From Streptosporangiaceae bacterium (lineage in GTDB: Bacteria > Actinomycetota > Actinomycetes > Streptosporangiales > Streptosporangiaceae): a DNA stretch of 64,000 bases. Shown piece after piece: positions 27,193 through 37,373 of the stretch. Position 1 is the stretch's first letter, and the number at the start of each line of letters is the position of its first letter. A model generated the notes under the pieces. That model was not told the origin of the DNA. It made no database searches and saw nothing but the letters and a program-made list of their open reading frames with translations. The position numbers and the translations under genes were made by a program. Where the stretch lies: positions 120,787 through 184,786 of the forward strand of contig JAOPYK010000191.1 of the NCBI GenBank assembly GCA_025964695.1, written 5' to 3'.

Positions 27193-27229
27193 TTGGCTTT
27201 GCCGGGATCAGGGTGTAATTTTTATTACA
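27193..27229 (+). promoter_or_regulatory. Leaderless promoter with palindromic operator TGTAAT-TTTT-ATTACA
   Basis: TTGGCT (27193-27198) and TAATTT (27216-27221) are spaced 17 bp apart and place transcription start at or next to the ATG at 27229. The -10 region is embedded in a perfect 6-bp dyad with a T4 centre (27214-27229) whose last base is the A of the start codon. In such a G/C-rich genome this A/T palindrome is striking and looks like an operator, possibly for the gene product itself. Confidence 0.6.
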
Positions 27230-27741
27230 TGACAACTACTGAAAACTTGCGGGGCTGGTTCTCCGGGCGGCTGCCCGAGGCATGGTTCGAGGCGGCGCCC
27301 GAGGTCGTGCTGGACCGCGAGGAGATCACGGTGGTCGGCCGGCTACCCGAGCCCGCGGTTGCGGAGGGCCTCTCGGACGGGGAGTGGGCGGGCATCGTCG
27401 CCGGGCACCTTCAGCGATTCCGTGAGGACACCCGGGATCAGCGCATCGCCATCGCCAGCGAGGCCGAGCACCGGTTCGGCCGCAAGGTGTCGTGGGGGGT
27501 GGAGTGCGGCGGCCAGCGGGAGATGTTCACGACGCTGTCGGTTCCGGTGATGACGCGGCTGCGCCAGCCGGAGCGGCGCGTCCTGGACACGCTGGTCGAC
27601 GCCGGGGTCGCGCGCAGCCGCAGCGACGCACTCGCCTGGTGTGTCCGGCTGGTGGGCAAGAACGCCGACGAGTGGCTGGGTGAGCTGCGTGAGGCCCTGC
27701 AGCACGTTGAACGGGCCCGCGCCTCCGGCCCCGCGGTGTAG
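27229..27741 (+). CDS. Conserved actinobacterial protein of unknown function, probably leaderless
   Basis: The ATG at 27229 gives 170 residues. The frame continues upstream to 27067 but through a hairpin region. The N-terminal half begins MTTTENLRGWFSGRLPEAWF and has an EVVLDREEITVVGRLPEP block; the C-terminal half LRQPERRVLDTLVDAGVARSRSDALAWCVRLVG resembles a short helix-turn-helix or ribbon-helix-helix-like segment (Arg/Ser before Asp-Ala-Leu). I recall close relatives in many actinomycetes but no function. The palindrome over the start suggests autoregulation. There is no signal peptide or membrane span. Confidence 0.75.
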   Translation: MTTTENLRGWFSGRLPEAWFEAAPEVVLDREEITVVGRLPEPAVAEGLSDGEWAGIVAGHLQRFREDTRDQRIAIASEAEHRFGRKVSWGVECGGQREMFTTLSVPVMTRLRQPERRVLDTLVDAGVARSRSDALAWCVRLVGKNADEWLGELREALQHVERARASGPAV

Positions 27742-27839
27742 GGGCCTCCAAGCGGCCTCAGGACCCGCGCGCGGCATGAGTCGGCAAAGGTTGGGCGGCA
27801 GGTTCCGATCATGGGCCTGAACTGGCTTATGGTGCGATT

Positions 27840-28454
27840 GTGGGTGGACTTCGCTGTGTCGATGGGTCGTTCCTCGCGGTGATCCCCGTGCCGTCGCACG
27901 ATCGCGGCGGCAGGCCGTTCGAGGTCACGCTCGAACTCGTACGGGACGGAGAACCGTTCGGCTCGGTGGGCGAGCGCTGCGGTTTCCATCTGGCCCGGCT
28001 CACCCGGAGGGTCGCCGCGGCCCGTGCCGACGAATCACCGCAGGCCGTCCGGTGGCACGACCCCGACGACCGGTTTCCCGATCCACCGCTCGAGCAGGCA
28101 GTTCAGGCGTTCCCCACGGTCGCGGCCCAGCTGCCCCGGGAACCGGAGCTGTTCTCCTTCCGCTACCGTGATCGGGGAGACCTCGCCAGCACGGGTGAGC
28201 TGCGCTGTGCGCTGCGCACCTCGTCGTTCTGGGCAGGCGGCCAGACCATGGCCGCCGCCCCCCACGGCGGCTGGCGGATCGCCCGCCGCGCGGTCGTCGA
28301 GGCGTGGGGTGCAGGTGGCCGGGGAGTGCGTGCGGTGGTGACCTCCGCCCAGCTCCATCGCTTCCTCACCGAGATTCTCGACGAGGCGGCGAACTCGGGG
28401 GCAAGTTACAGAGATCTAACGGTTGAGGTACCAACGGGGCAGATCAGGCGATAA
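27840..28454 (+). CDS. Hypothetical protein
   Basis: A 204-residue frame from a GTG at 27840; other GTG starts (27879) are possible and no ribosome site decides. Codon use is like the neighbours (G/C third positions), supporting a real gene. No domain is recognised. The sequence is hydrophilic, with SFRYRDRGDLASTGELRCALRTSSFW in the middle and no signal peptide or membrane helix. It sits between the conserved 170-residue protein and the cis-prenyltransferase, 58 nt before the latter. Confidence 0.6.
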   Translation: MGGLRCVDGSFLAVIPVPSHDRGGRPFEVTLELVRDGEPFGSVGERCGFHLARLTRRVAAARADESPQAVRWHDPDDRFPDPPLEQAVQAFPTVAAQLPREPELFSFRYRDRGDLASTGELRCALRTSSFWAGGQTMAAAPHGGWRIARRAVVEAWGAGGRGVRAVVTSAQLHRFLTEILDEAANSGASYRDLTVEVPTGQIRR

Positions 28455-28511
28455 TTGGCCCTCGTTGCCACCCAGACCATCGCTTGACCGTTGCTTGGAG
28501 GAGTTGCCCAC

Positions 28512-29324
28512 ATGCGTGGTTCGGCTCGGATGAGTTCGGCGATTCGCCGGAGCAAGCCGTACACGCGCTTCCGCGACCTCGTCTACAGGTGGTATGAGCG
28601 CCGGGTCGAGGACTCGCTGCCGACCGACATCGTGCCGCGGCATGTGGGTGTGATCCTGGACGGAAACCGCCGCTGGGCCCGCTCCATGGGGATGGCCGAC
28701 GTCAACACCGGGCACCAGCGCGGTGCCGACAAGATCTCCGAGCTGCTGCAATGGTCCACCGAGACCGGCGTCGAGGTCGTCACGCTGTGGCTGCTGTCCA
28801 CCGACAACCTGACCCGTCCGGCCAAGGAACTAGATCCGCTACTGGAGATCATCGAGAACACGGTCCGGCAGCTCGCCGCCGACGGCTGGCACGTCAAGCC
28901 GGTGGGAGCTCTCGACCTGCTGCCCGACAAAACAGCGCGTGTCCTCAAAGATGCCGGTGAAGCTACATCTGGCGTCGCTGGGTTGATTGTGAACGTCGCC
29001 GTTGGGTATGGAGGTAGACGTGAGATCGCTGATGCGGTGCGCTCTCTGCTCTACGAGCAGGCGAGTCAAGGCACCAGCATTGAGGAGCTCGCTGAGACCC
29101 TCGATGTCGAGCACATCGCTGAGCATCTCTACACGCGCGGTCAGCCCGATCCCGATCTGGTCATTCGGACGTCGGGAGAGCAACGCCTCTCCGGCTTCAT
29201 GCTCTGGCAGAGCGCCCATTCGGAATTCTACTTCTGCGAAGTCCACTGGCCGGACTTCCGCAAGGTCGACTTCCTGCGCGCACTCCGTTCTTACGCCGCG
29301 CGACATCGGCGCTACGGCTCTTAA
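28512..29324 (+). CDS. uppS: cis-Prenyltransferase (isoprenyl diphosphate synthase, UppS family)
   Basis: The ATG at 28512 follows GGAGGAG by 8 nt, giving 270 residues. Family blocks: pyrophosphate-binding VILDGNRRWAR near residue 52, TLWLLSTDNLTRP, VNVAVGYGGRREI, and the C-terminal IRTSGEQRLSGFMLWQSAHSEFYF with the conserved Arg/Ser pair. It adds isopentenyl units in Z configuration to an allylic primer. In M. tuberculosis the gene in this syntenic place is the short-chain Z-FPP synthase Rv1086, and the FMLWQ context fits that subgroup, so the product may be Z,E-FPP and not the full C50/C55 lipid. Confidence 0.92.
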   Translation: MRGSARMSSAIRRSKPYTRFRDLVYRWYERRVEDSLPTDIVPRHVGVILDGNRRWARSMGMADVNTGHQRGADKISELLQWSTETGVEVVTLWLLSTDNLTRPAKELDPLLEIIENTVRQLAADGWHVKPVGALDLLPDKTARVLKDAGEATSGVAGLIVNVAVGYGGRREIADAVRSLLYEQASQGTSIEELAETLDVEHIAEHLYTRGQPDPDLVIRTSGEQRLSGFMLWQSAHSEFYFCEVHWPDFRKVDFLRALRSYAARHRRYGS

Positions 29325-29416
29325 ACCCCTGGTCAGGGCTGTGACGGGCGTCACTACCCCAATTTCGGCATTGAGCCGTAGCGTGGCAGCAGGTTTCCCC
29401 GAGGTAAGGGCATCGT

Positions 29417-29439
29417 CCACCAGGCGGACAGCCTGGTGG
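29417..29439 (+). promoter_or_regulatory. 9-bp hairpin directly ahead of the phoH2 ribosome site
   Basis: CCACCAGGC and GCCTGGTGG pair perfectly around the loop GGACA. The hairpin ends 18 nt before the phoH2 GTG and just before its AAGGAG box. It could end the uppS transcript or control phoH2 translation. Confidence 0.6.
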
Positions 29440-29456
29440 CGCCCGAAGGAGAGCGA

Positions 29457-30848
29457 GTGGCCACTTCCTCCCCGCGCCGTGGTTCCGCCCAGCCCGCACC
29501 CGCGGCCGCTGGTACGGACCGGCGCACGTACGTCCTCGACACCAGCGTCCTGCTCGCCGACCCGGGGGCGATGACCCGGTTCGCGGAGCACGAGGTCGTA
29601 CTACCCATAGTCGTCATCACCGAACTCGAGGCCAAGCGCCACCACCCGGAGCTCGGCTACTTCGCCCGGCAGGCGCTGCACACCCTCGACGACCTCAGGG
29701 TCGACCACGGCCGTCTCGACGAACCGATCGCTCTCGGCGACCAGGGCGGGACACTGCGGGTCGAGCTCAACCACTCCGACGCGAGCGTGCTGCCAGACGG
29801 ATTCCGGCTCGGTGACAACGACACCCGGATCCTGTCGGTGGCCCGATGGCTGTCCATCGAGGGCCGGGACGTCGTGCTCGTGTCCAAGGACCTGCCGCTG
29901 CGGGTGAAGGCGGCGAGTGTCGGGCTGGCCGCGGAGGAGTACCGCGCGGAGCTGGCGGTCGTCGAGTCCGGCTGGACCGGCATGCGCGAGCTTGAAGTGA
30001 CGACCGACAAGGTCGAGGAGCTGTACGAATACGGCCGGCTCGAACTCGAAACGGTGATGGCCGACGGCACGGGTTGCGAAACCCCGCTGGACGTCCGCGA
30101 ACTGCCCTGCCACACCGGCCTGCGGCTGCTGTCGGCCAACGGCTCGGCCCTCGGCCGGGTGCTGCCCGACAAGTCCGTACGGCTCGTCCGCGGCGACCGT
30201 GAGGTCTTCGGGCTGCGTGGACGCTCGGCCGAGCAGCGGATCGCCCTCGACCTGCTCATGGACGAGGACGTGGGCATCGTGTCCCTCGGCGGCCGGGCGG
30301 GCACCGGCAAGTCGGCGCTCGCGCTGTGCGCGGGGCTGGACGCCGTGCTGGAGCGGCGCAAGCACCGCAAGGTCCTGGTCTTCCGGCCCCTGTACGCCGT
30401 CGGCGGGCAGGACCTCGGGTACCTCCCCGGATCCGAGAACGAGAAGATGTCGCCCTGGGCCCAGGCCGTCTACGACACCCTGTCGGCGGTGACGACCCCC
30501 GAGGTCATCGACGAGGTCCTCGACCGGGGCATGCTCGAGGTGCTGCCGCTGACCCACATCCGGGGGCGCTCGCTGCACGACGCCTTCGTGATCGTGGACG
30601 AGGCCCAGTCGCTGGAGCGCGGCGTGCTGCTCACGGTGCTGTCCCGGATCGGCTCGGGGTCGCGGGTAGTGCTCACGCACGACGTGGCGCAGCGTGACAA
30701 CCTCCGGGTGGGCCGGCACGACGGCGTCGCCGCCGTCGTGGAGCGGCTCAAGGGTCATCCGCTGTTCGCTCATGTGACCCTGACCCGGTCCGAGCGCTCG
30801 CCGATCGCCGCTCTGGTCACCGATCTCCTCGGGGACATCGGCGCCTGA
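29457..30848 (+). CDS. phoH2: PhoH2: PIN-domain RNase fused to PhoH ATPase
   Basis: The GTG at 29457 has AAGGAGAG 6 nt ahead; 463 residues. Residues about 30-165 form a PIN domain: [10 protein letters not shown] (first Asp), [22 protein letters not shown] and LVSKDLPLR supply the acidic cluster. The C-terminal half is Pho[19 protein letters not shown] (Walker A), [11 protein letters not shown] (Walker B) and TLTRSERS. PhoH2 proteins unwind and cut RNA in an ATP-dependent way and in mycobacteria act with a small antitoxin encoded upstream. No such small gene is seen here; the 132-nt gap to uppS holds a hairpin instead. Confidence 0.92.
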   Translation: MATSSPRRGSAQPAPAAAGTDRRTYVLDTSVLLADPGAMTRFAEHEVVLPIVVITELEAKRHHPELGYFARQALHTLDDLRVDHGRLDEPIALGDQGGTLRVELNHSDASVLPDGFRLGDNDTRILSVARWLSIEGRDVVLVSKDLPLRVKAASVGLAAEEYRAELAVVESGWTGMRELEVTTDKVEELYEYGRLELETVMADGTGCETPLDVRELPCHTGLRLLSANGSALGRVLPDKSVRLVRGDREVFGLRGRSAEQRIALDLLMDEDVGIVSLGGRAGTGKSALALCAGLDAVLERRKHRKVLVFRPLYAVGGQDLGYLPGSENEKMSPWAQAVYDTLSAVTTPEVIDEVLDRGMLEVLPLTHIRGRSLHDAFVIVDEAQSLERGVLLTVLSRIGSGSRVVLTHDVAQRDNLRVGRHDGVAAVVERLKGHPLFAHVTLTRSERSPIAALVTDLLGDIGA

Positions 30849-30855
30849 CCGCCTC

Positions 30856-30899
30856 CCTCCGTGATCATGCGATCCACGCGGATCGCATGATCACGGAGG
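30856..30899 (+). terminator. Strong 20-bp hairpin terminator after phoH2
   Basis: Two perfectly complementary 20-nt arms (30856-30875 and 30880-30899) enclose the tetraloop ACGC, 8 nt after the phoH2 stop. It is the longest perfect stem in the window. No T-tract follows. Confidence 0.85.
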
Positions 30900-30955
30900 T
30901 TAGAGCGCTCCAATATGATCACTCTTCGCGGTCGTCCCAGTCCGCCCCGTCATGG

Positions 30956-30971
30956 TGTGATTAACGTCACA
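30956..30971. promoter_or_regulatory. Perfect CRP-type site TGTGA-TTAACG-TCACA
   Basis: The 16-bp sequence matches the CRP-family consensus TGTGA-N6-TCACA in all ten defined positions, with no gene on it. It lies about 80 bp upstream of a TTGACA/ATTCAT promoter and about 300 bp before the transglycosylase-like gene. Crp in mycobacteria and Streptomyces uses this motif and controls resuscitation/cell-wall hydrolase genes, so control of the downstream gene by Crp is a reasonable inference. Confidence 0.65.
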
Positions 30972-31033
30972 TCTACCATGCGATCGCAAAGAATCCCTGG
31001 TCCAGCTATGGATTGCGCCATTTTCTGGTCAAG

Positions 31034-31062
31034 TTGACAATGGGCTCACTGGCACCATTCAT
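31034..31062 (+). promoter_or_regulatory. Sigma-70-type promoter candidate for the transglycosylase-like gene
   Basis: TTGACA at 31034-31039 and ATTCAT at 31057-31062 are 17 bp apart. Transcription from here would give a leader of about 190 nt before the TTG at 31261, long enough to fold; I see no known riboswitch consensus in it. A perfect AGGAGGTGAT lies at 31201-31210 with no start codon at the normal distance. Confidence 0.5.
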
Positions 31063-31260
31063 CACGTTTCGGTTGCGAGGTACCCCCTGATCTCCGGCAG
31101 TGTGGGGCGCCGTAAGCACCTCCCAGGTCCGTGACCCCCCGGTTGGACGATCTGACGGGCGTACCGTTCGCCGCCTTTCCGGTGGCGCGTGATAAGGCCC
31201 AGGAGGTGATCGCCTATCGAGCGCGTGCCCCCTGCGCGTCCGACCGTCGGAAGGATCGCC

Positions 31261-32196
31261 TTGAACGGAGACCGGAACGGGTCCCCCCACGGCGCGCCAG
31301 TACAGCCGACACCGTTCATGTTCGGCGAAGAGAGCGAGCAGGGCACCGGCTGGGACACCCCCCGAACCCCGGATTTCGGCATACCGTCCACCGACGTGAA
31401 GGTGGCGGGCGTTCCGGAGGCGGCGAGCACGGCACTGCTGTCCGCCGCCCCGCCGCGTGACGAGTGGGCCCGCGACGAGGTCGCCGATGAGGACGGGTTC
31501 CGTCCGGCTCGCCGCCGGTCGGGCTCCTTGCCGGGCCGCCTGGCACTTCCCAAGGTCGCTGTGGTGGCGGCCGCGGCCGCCGTGGTGGTGGGCGGCGGCG
31601 CCGTCGCGGCATTCGCGTTCACCGGCGGTTCCAGCGGCGGTAAGACCAACGCCGCCGCGGTGGTCCCCTCCAAGCAGGCACCGGCCCAGGCCGATCCGGC
31701 CAACGACCCCGCCGCCCGGCAGGCCGTGGAGGCCGCGACGCGCAGGCAGCTCCTCGACCGCGCATCCCGGGCCGCCCGCAAGGACTCGGGCAAGCACCCG
31801 GCGCTCGCCGTGAAGGGCTCACCGCTGCCGAGCGCCAGCTCCAGCTCCAAAGGCGGAGGCGGTGGCAGTACAGGTAGCGGCGATCCCGTGCCCGCCGGGG
31901 CGGCCCAGCAGATCGCCAAGGGGCTGCTTCCCGGCTTCGGCTTCAGCGGCTCGGGCCAGTTCGGCTGCCTGGTGAATCTCTGGAACCGGGAGAGCCACTG
32001 GAACAGCCACGCGGCCAACCCGTCCGGCGCTTACGGCATCCCGCAGGCCCTGCCCGGCAGCAAGATGGCCAGCGCCGGTCCCAACTGGCAGGACAACGCC
32101 ACGACCCAGATCAAGTGGGGTCTCGGCTACATCAAGAACCGCTACAGCACTCCCTGTGGCGCATGGGGCCACTCCCAGTCGGTCGGCTGGTACTGA
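31261..32196 (+). CDS. Membrane-anchored transglycosylase-like protein
   Basis: The chosen start is TTG at 31261, preceded by GGAAGGA at 5 nt (MNGDRNGSPHGAPVQ); a GTG at 31225 is the alternative. The product is about 311 residues: a cytoplasmic tail of about 100, one membrane helix (VAVVAAAAAVVVGGGAVAAFAF), an Ala/Lys/Ser linker with a Gly run, and a C-terminal domain beginning QQIAKGLLPGFGF. The segment CLVNLWNRESHWNSHAANPSGAYGIPQALPG holds the catalytic Glu context of lysozyme-like/aggregation-promoting lytic transglycosylases. It should cut or remodel peptidoglycan. A CRP-type site lies upstream. Confidence 0.83.
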   Translation: MNGDRNGSPHGAPVQPTPFMFGEESEQGTGWDTPRTPDFGIPSTDVKVAGVPEAASTALLSAAPPRDEWARDEVADEDGFRPARRRSGSLPGRLALPKVAVVAAAAAVVVGGGAVAAFAFTGGSSGGKTNAAAVVPSKQAPAQADPANDPAARQAVEAATRRQLLDRASRAARKDSGKHPALAVKGSPLPSASSSSKGGGGGSTGSGDPVPAGAAQQIAKGLLPGFGFSGSGQFGCLVNLWNRESHWNSHAANPSGAYGIPQALPGSKMASAGPNWQDNATTQIKWGLGYIKNRYSTPCGAWGHSQSVGWY

Positions 32197-32202
32197 TCCA
32201 GG

Positions 32203-32235
32203 CCTGACCGTACGGGGCCTGCCCGTACGGTCAGG
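32203..32235. terminator. 14-bp bidirectional hairpin between convergent genes
   Basis: CCTGACCGTACGGG (32203-32216) pairs perfectly with CCCGTACGGTCAGG (32222-32235) around a GCCTG loop. It spans the gap between the transglycosylase-like stop and the fumC stop, overlapping the latter by a few bases. Confidence 0.8.
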
Positions 32236-33631
32236 AACGCGGCGGTCTGGTCATGCCGAGCACGTCGAGGGCGGCGTCGAGCTGCTCCAGGGTCAGCAGG
32301 CCCAGGTCGACGTAACCGCGCTCCAGGACCACCTGGCGGATGGTCTTGCGCTCCTTGAGCGACTGCTTGGCCACGATCGCCGCCTCCTCATACCCGAGGT
32401 AGCGGTTGAGCGGGGTCACGATCGACGGTGAGGACTCGGCGTACTCCCGGCAGCGGTCGACGTCGGCCTCGATGCCGTCGACGCAGCGGTCCGCCAGCAG
32501 CCGGGACACGTTGGCGAGCAGCCGGATCGATTCCAGCAGGTTGCGGGCGAGCACGGGCAGCATGACATTGAGCTCGAAGTTGCCGGCCGCCCCGCCGAAC
32601 GCGATCGCCGCGTCGTTACCGATCACCTGGGCGGCGACCTGGCAGACCGCCTCGGGGATCACCGGGTTCACCTTGCCCGGCATGATCGACGAGCCCGGCT
32701 GCAGATCGGGCAGCCGGATCTCGGCCAATCCCGCCCGCGGCCCGGAACCCATCCACCGCAGATCATTGGCGATCTTGTTGAGGCTCACCGCGATCGTCCG
32801 GAGAGCGCCGCTGGCCTCCACGAGCGCGTCCCGGGCACCCTGAGCCTCGAAATGGTCGCGAGCCTCCCTGAGCGGCAGCCCGGTGGCCCTGGAGAGCTCC
32901 TCGATCACCCGGACCGCGAAACCCGGTGGCGTGTTGATGCCGGTGCCCACGGCGGTGCCGCCGAGGGGCAGCTCCCCGAGCCGGGGGAGCACGCCCTCCA
33001 GCCGCTCCACTCCGAGCCGTACCTGGGCCGCGTAGCCGCCGAACTCCTGGCCCAGCGTGACCGGGGTGGCGTCCATCAGATGGGTGCGGCCGGACTTCAC
33101 GACCGTGGCGAACTGCCCGGCCTTACGGCCCAGGGAGTCCGCCAGGTGCCGCAGGGCGGGGATGAGCTCCCCGAGTACGAGCCCGGTGGCCGCGAGGTGG
33201 ATGGAGGAGGGGAAGACGTCATTGGAGGACTGGGACGCGTTCACGTGGTCGTTGGGGTGGACGTCCCTGCTCAGCCGCTCCTGGGCGAGCGAGGCGATGA
33301 CCTCGTTGGCGTTCATGTTGGAGGACGTGCCCGACCCCGTCTGGAAGACGTCTATCGGGAAGTGCTCGTCCCAGGCTCCGCCCGCCACCTCCAGCGCCGC
33401 GTCCGTGATCGCGTCGCCCAGCTCCCTGTCGATCACTCCGAGCTCGGCGTTGACCGTGGCGGCGGCCGCCTTGATCTGGGCCAGTGCCGCGATGTGCGCC
33501 CGCTCCAGCCGCGCCCCCGAGATCGGGAAGTTCTGCACGGCCCGCTGGGTCTGCGCCCGCCACCTGGCGTCGGACGGCACCCGGACCTCGCCCATGGAGT
33601 CGTGCTCGATCCGGAATTGCTGCTCGCCCAT
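32231..33631 (-). CDS. fumC: Fumarate hydratase, class II
   Basis: The ATG at 33631 follows GAGGT and gives 466 residues. The aspartase/fumarase signature [11 protein letters not shown] is intact; [25 protein letters not shown] and [13 protein letters not shown] are the other conserved active-site blocks. It interconverts fumarate and malate in the TCA cycle without an iron-sulfur cluster, and so resists oxygen. A class I (iron-sulfur) fumarase is encoded 1.5 kb away on the same strand with only a protein kinase gene between. The mycobacterial counterpart at this chromosomal position (Rv1098c) is also class II. Confidence 0.94.
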   Translation of the reverse strand: MGEQQFRIEHDSMGEVRVPSDARWRAQTQRAVQNFPISGARLERAHIAALAQIKAAAATVNAELGVIDRELGDAITDAALEVAGGAWDEHFPIDVFQTGSGTSSNMNANEVIASLAQERLSRDVHPNDHVNASQSSNDVFPSSIHLAATGLVLGELIPALRHLADSLGRKAGQFATVVKSGRTHLMDATPVTLGQEFGGYAAQVRLGVERLEGVLPRLGELPLGGTAVGTGINTPPGFAVRVIEELSRATGLPLREARDHFEAQGARDALVEASGALRTIAVSLNKIANDLRWMGSGPRAGLAEIRLPDLQPGSSIMPGKVNPVIPEAVCQVAAQVIGNDAAIAFGGAAGNFELNVMLPVLARNLLESIRLLANVSRLLADRCVDGIEADVDRCREYAESSPSIVTPLNRYLGYEEAAIVAKQSLKERKTIRQVVLERGYVDLGLLTLEQLDAALDVLGMTRPPRS

Positions 33632-33697
33632 CACGGACCTCGAGTTCCTCGCGCCGGGGAGGACATGCCCTCCGCCTTCCCTCACCCTACGAGGCCT

Positions 33698-34969
33698 TCA
33701 GCCGCCCTTCTGGACGGTGTATTCCTGGCGCACGTTGGGCCGGCCGGCCGCCTGCTCCTTGCCGTTGATCCAGACCCGGCAGGACGAGGGGTCCTCAAAG
33801 ACCGCCGTGAGGGTGTTCAGGTCGTACTGCAGGCCCTGTCCCTTGGGCAGTACCCCGTTGTAGAGCACCTCCGCGTTGCCGGGGATCCCGAGGTAGACCT
33901 TGCAGTTGTCACCGGTGGCCTGGACGACCAGCGCGTTGGCGGCCGCGCCGGAGGGCGGCCCCTTGGCGGAGTGGGACGACTCGGAGGGGGAGGCGCCGGC
34001 CGGTTGCTTGGGCGAATCATGTGTCATTCCCACGGCCATCGCGCCGGCACCGATGCCGCAGGTCGCGCAGGTGGCGGCGATGAGGGCGAGGGCGACCATC
34101 AGCCGCCGGCGCGGATTGCCGTCCCGCTGGCGTTGGCGCTGGGTCCGGGGCCCGGCCACCGCCCGATCCAGCCGGTCGAGCACCCGGGCGTGGGTCATCC
34201 GGCGGAGCGGGTTCTTCTGCAGCAGCCCGTTGATCACCGGCGCCAGCTCGCCGGCCCGCTGCAGCGGAGCCGGATCCTCGGTGAGCACCGCCGAGAGCGT
34301 CGCCATCACGTTGGGGTGGTCGTACGGCGGCCGGCCCTCGACCGCGGTGTAGAGGGTGGCGCCGAGCGACCACAGGTCGGACTGCGGGGTCGCCTTCTCG
34401 CCGCGGGCGACCTCGGGGGCGACGTAGGCGGGTGAGCCCATGAAACTGTCCGACCGCGTGATGCGTGCCGACCGGTCGGTGATGGCCAGGCCGAAGTCGG
34501 TGAGCACCACCCTGCCGTTGTCGGACAGCAGCACATTGCTGGGCTTGATATCCCGGTGCAATATGCCGGCGTTGTGCGCGGTGGAGAGAGCGTCGAGCAG
34601 CTGACGGGCGATATCGGCGACCTTGGCCGGGGGCAGTGGGCCCTCTTTCGCGATCAGCTGATCGAGATTGGGAGCCTCCACCAGTTCCATGACGATCCAG
34701 GGGCAGCCGCGTTCGACGACGACGTCGTAGACGTCGATGATCGACGCATGGCTCAGCTGCGCGGGAGTGCGTGCCTCGCGCAGGGTCCGCCGGTAGAAGA
34801 CCGCGCGTTCTTCGTCGTTGAGGTCCGGTGGTGGCCGCAGTTCTTTGATCGCGACGGTGCGGTCGAGACGCTCGTCGTGCGCCCGCCAGACCGTGCCCAT
34901 GGCACCGCTGCCCAGCTCTGTAACCAGTCGATAGCGACCTGCTATCAAGACGTCACTCTGCTGGGTCAT
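33698..34969 (-). CDS. Membrane Ser/Thr protein kinase
   Basis: The start is ATG 34969 or the ATG four codons upstream (34981). About 423 residues. Kinase domain residues about 10-265: glycine loop LGSGAMGTVW, VAIKEL lysine, catalytic HRDIKPSNVLL, DFGLA, and APEVARG. A basic stretch leads to one membrane helix (LMVALALIAATCATCGIGAGAMAV), then an extracytoplasmic domain of about 115 residues with a Ser/Pro linker and two Cys (DNCKVYLG, SSCRVWI) that may form a disulfide; no PASTA repeats. This is a receptor-type Hanks kinase; its signal is unknown. It lies between two fumarase genes, 66 nt from fumC, so co-transcription is possible. Confidence 0.9.
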   Translation of the reverse strand: MTQQSDVLIAGRYRLVTELGSGAMGTVWRAHDERLDRTVAIKELRPPPDLNDEERAVFYRRTLREARTPAQLSHASIIDVYDVVVERGCPWIVMELVEAPNLDQLIAKEGPLPPAKVADIARQLLDALSTAHNAGILHRDIKPSNVLLSDNGRVVLTDFGLAITDRSARITRSDSFMGSPAYVAPEVARGEKATPQSDLWSLGATLYTAVEGRPPYDHPNVMATLSAVLTEDPAPLQRAGELAPVINGLLQKNPLRRMTHARVLDRLDRAVAGPRTQRQRQRDGNPRRRLMVALALIAATCATCGIGAGAMAVGMTHDSPKQPAGASPSESSHSAKGPPSGAAANALVVQATGDNCKVYLGIPGNAEVLYNGVLPKGQGLQYDLNTLTAVFEDPSSCRVWINGKEQAAGRPNVRQEYTVQKGG

Positions 34970-35118
34970 GGCGCAAAACATACCGGACCGAAGCGGGTTG
35001 CTGCCGGGCAGATGCCATGAACGCAGCGGAATTCAGATTAGATCGTTTAGGCGTATGTGAAAGCCCGCATAGCCTCACGAAATCCCGCAGGTAGTTTCGT
35101 CTTTCGGTTACTGGCGAG

Positions 35119-36759
<1,641 letters not shown>

Positions 36760-37044
36760 CACGTTTCCTGTTTCTTTCAGCGTCTCTGACCGCCCCCCAG
36801 AGTACGGCCCTGCCTCAGACGATCTCGCGCCGAGCCGGGCGCGGCGCTCCCGGCCAGGGTGGAGGCCGACCACCGCACCGGCCGCGACCAGGCACGCCGG
36901 CGGGCTCGGCGGACGCCACCACGGCGATGCGCCGCCGCAGGGTCCCCGGCTCATGTGGTTGCCGGCGGAGCCGGCGGGGGAGGTGATTACCCGAGGTGAC
37001 AGTGGGTAGTACTCGCGTCCCCGACACAAGGAGGCGACTCGTCC

Positions 37045-37275
37045 ATGAGTCTCGATGAAGCCGCCCGGCAACTACGTTCCACCGTGCACGACGCCCAGGT
37101 GGCTTTCGACTGCCTAGGACTGGGGGACCTCGAACGTGCCCACATTCACGTGATCACGGCTCGGGCCGCGGCCGACGCCGCGGAGGCGGCCCTGCAGGAG
37201 GCGCTTGCCCGGATGTCCCCCGAAGAGGCCGCCACCGAGGGCGAACGGGCCATCGTCGCCACCGAAGGCTCCTGA
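37045..37275 (+). CDS. Small helical hypothetical protein
   Basis: A 76-residue frame with a strong AAGGAGG box 9 nt before the ATG. The sequence is acidic and Ala/Glu-rich ([24 protein letters not shown]), almost entirely predicted helix, with one Cys and no signal peptide. Relatives of this size occur in other actinomycetes, but I recognise no function. It is divergent from the class I fumarase and followed by a strong terminator. Confidence 0.75.
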   Translation: MSLDEAARQLRSTVHDAQVAFDCLGLGDLERAHIHVITARAAADAAEAALQEALARMSPEEAATEGERAIVATEGS

Positions 37276-37290
37276 CCGCCCGCCAAGTCT

Positions 37291-37334
37291 TGATCTTGTA
37301 GCCGGTGCCGGTGGCCGTATCGGCTACAAGATCA
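37291..37334. terminator. 14-bp bidirectional terminator
   Basis: TGATCTTGTAGCCG (37291-37304) pairs perfectly with CGGCTACAAGATCA (37321-37334); the 16-nt loop is G/C-rich. It lies between the small helical gene and the convergent MFS gene. The A/T-rich stem base gives U-rich RNA ends on either strand. Confidence 0.8.
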
Positions 37335-37373
37335 CAATGGGGGAGGTTCGCAGTCGGGCGGGCAGAGGTCCGG

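Noticed and set aside
27840..28454. Shadow frame with no gene
   Set aside because: Considered, but coding-type third-position composition and lack of a better frame on either strand keep it as a low-confidence hypothetical gene.
31063..31260. c-di-AMP riboswitch in the transglycosylase-like leader
   Set aside because: The leader is long and structured, but the consensus core is not recognisable; recorded only as a long leader.
36760..37071. N-terminal extension of the class I fumarase (104 more codons)
   Set aside because: The extension has no family similarity, crosses the divergent start of the small gene at 37045, and the ATG at 36759 has a good ribosome site.
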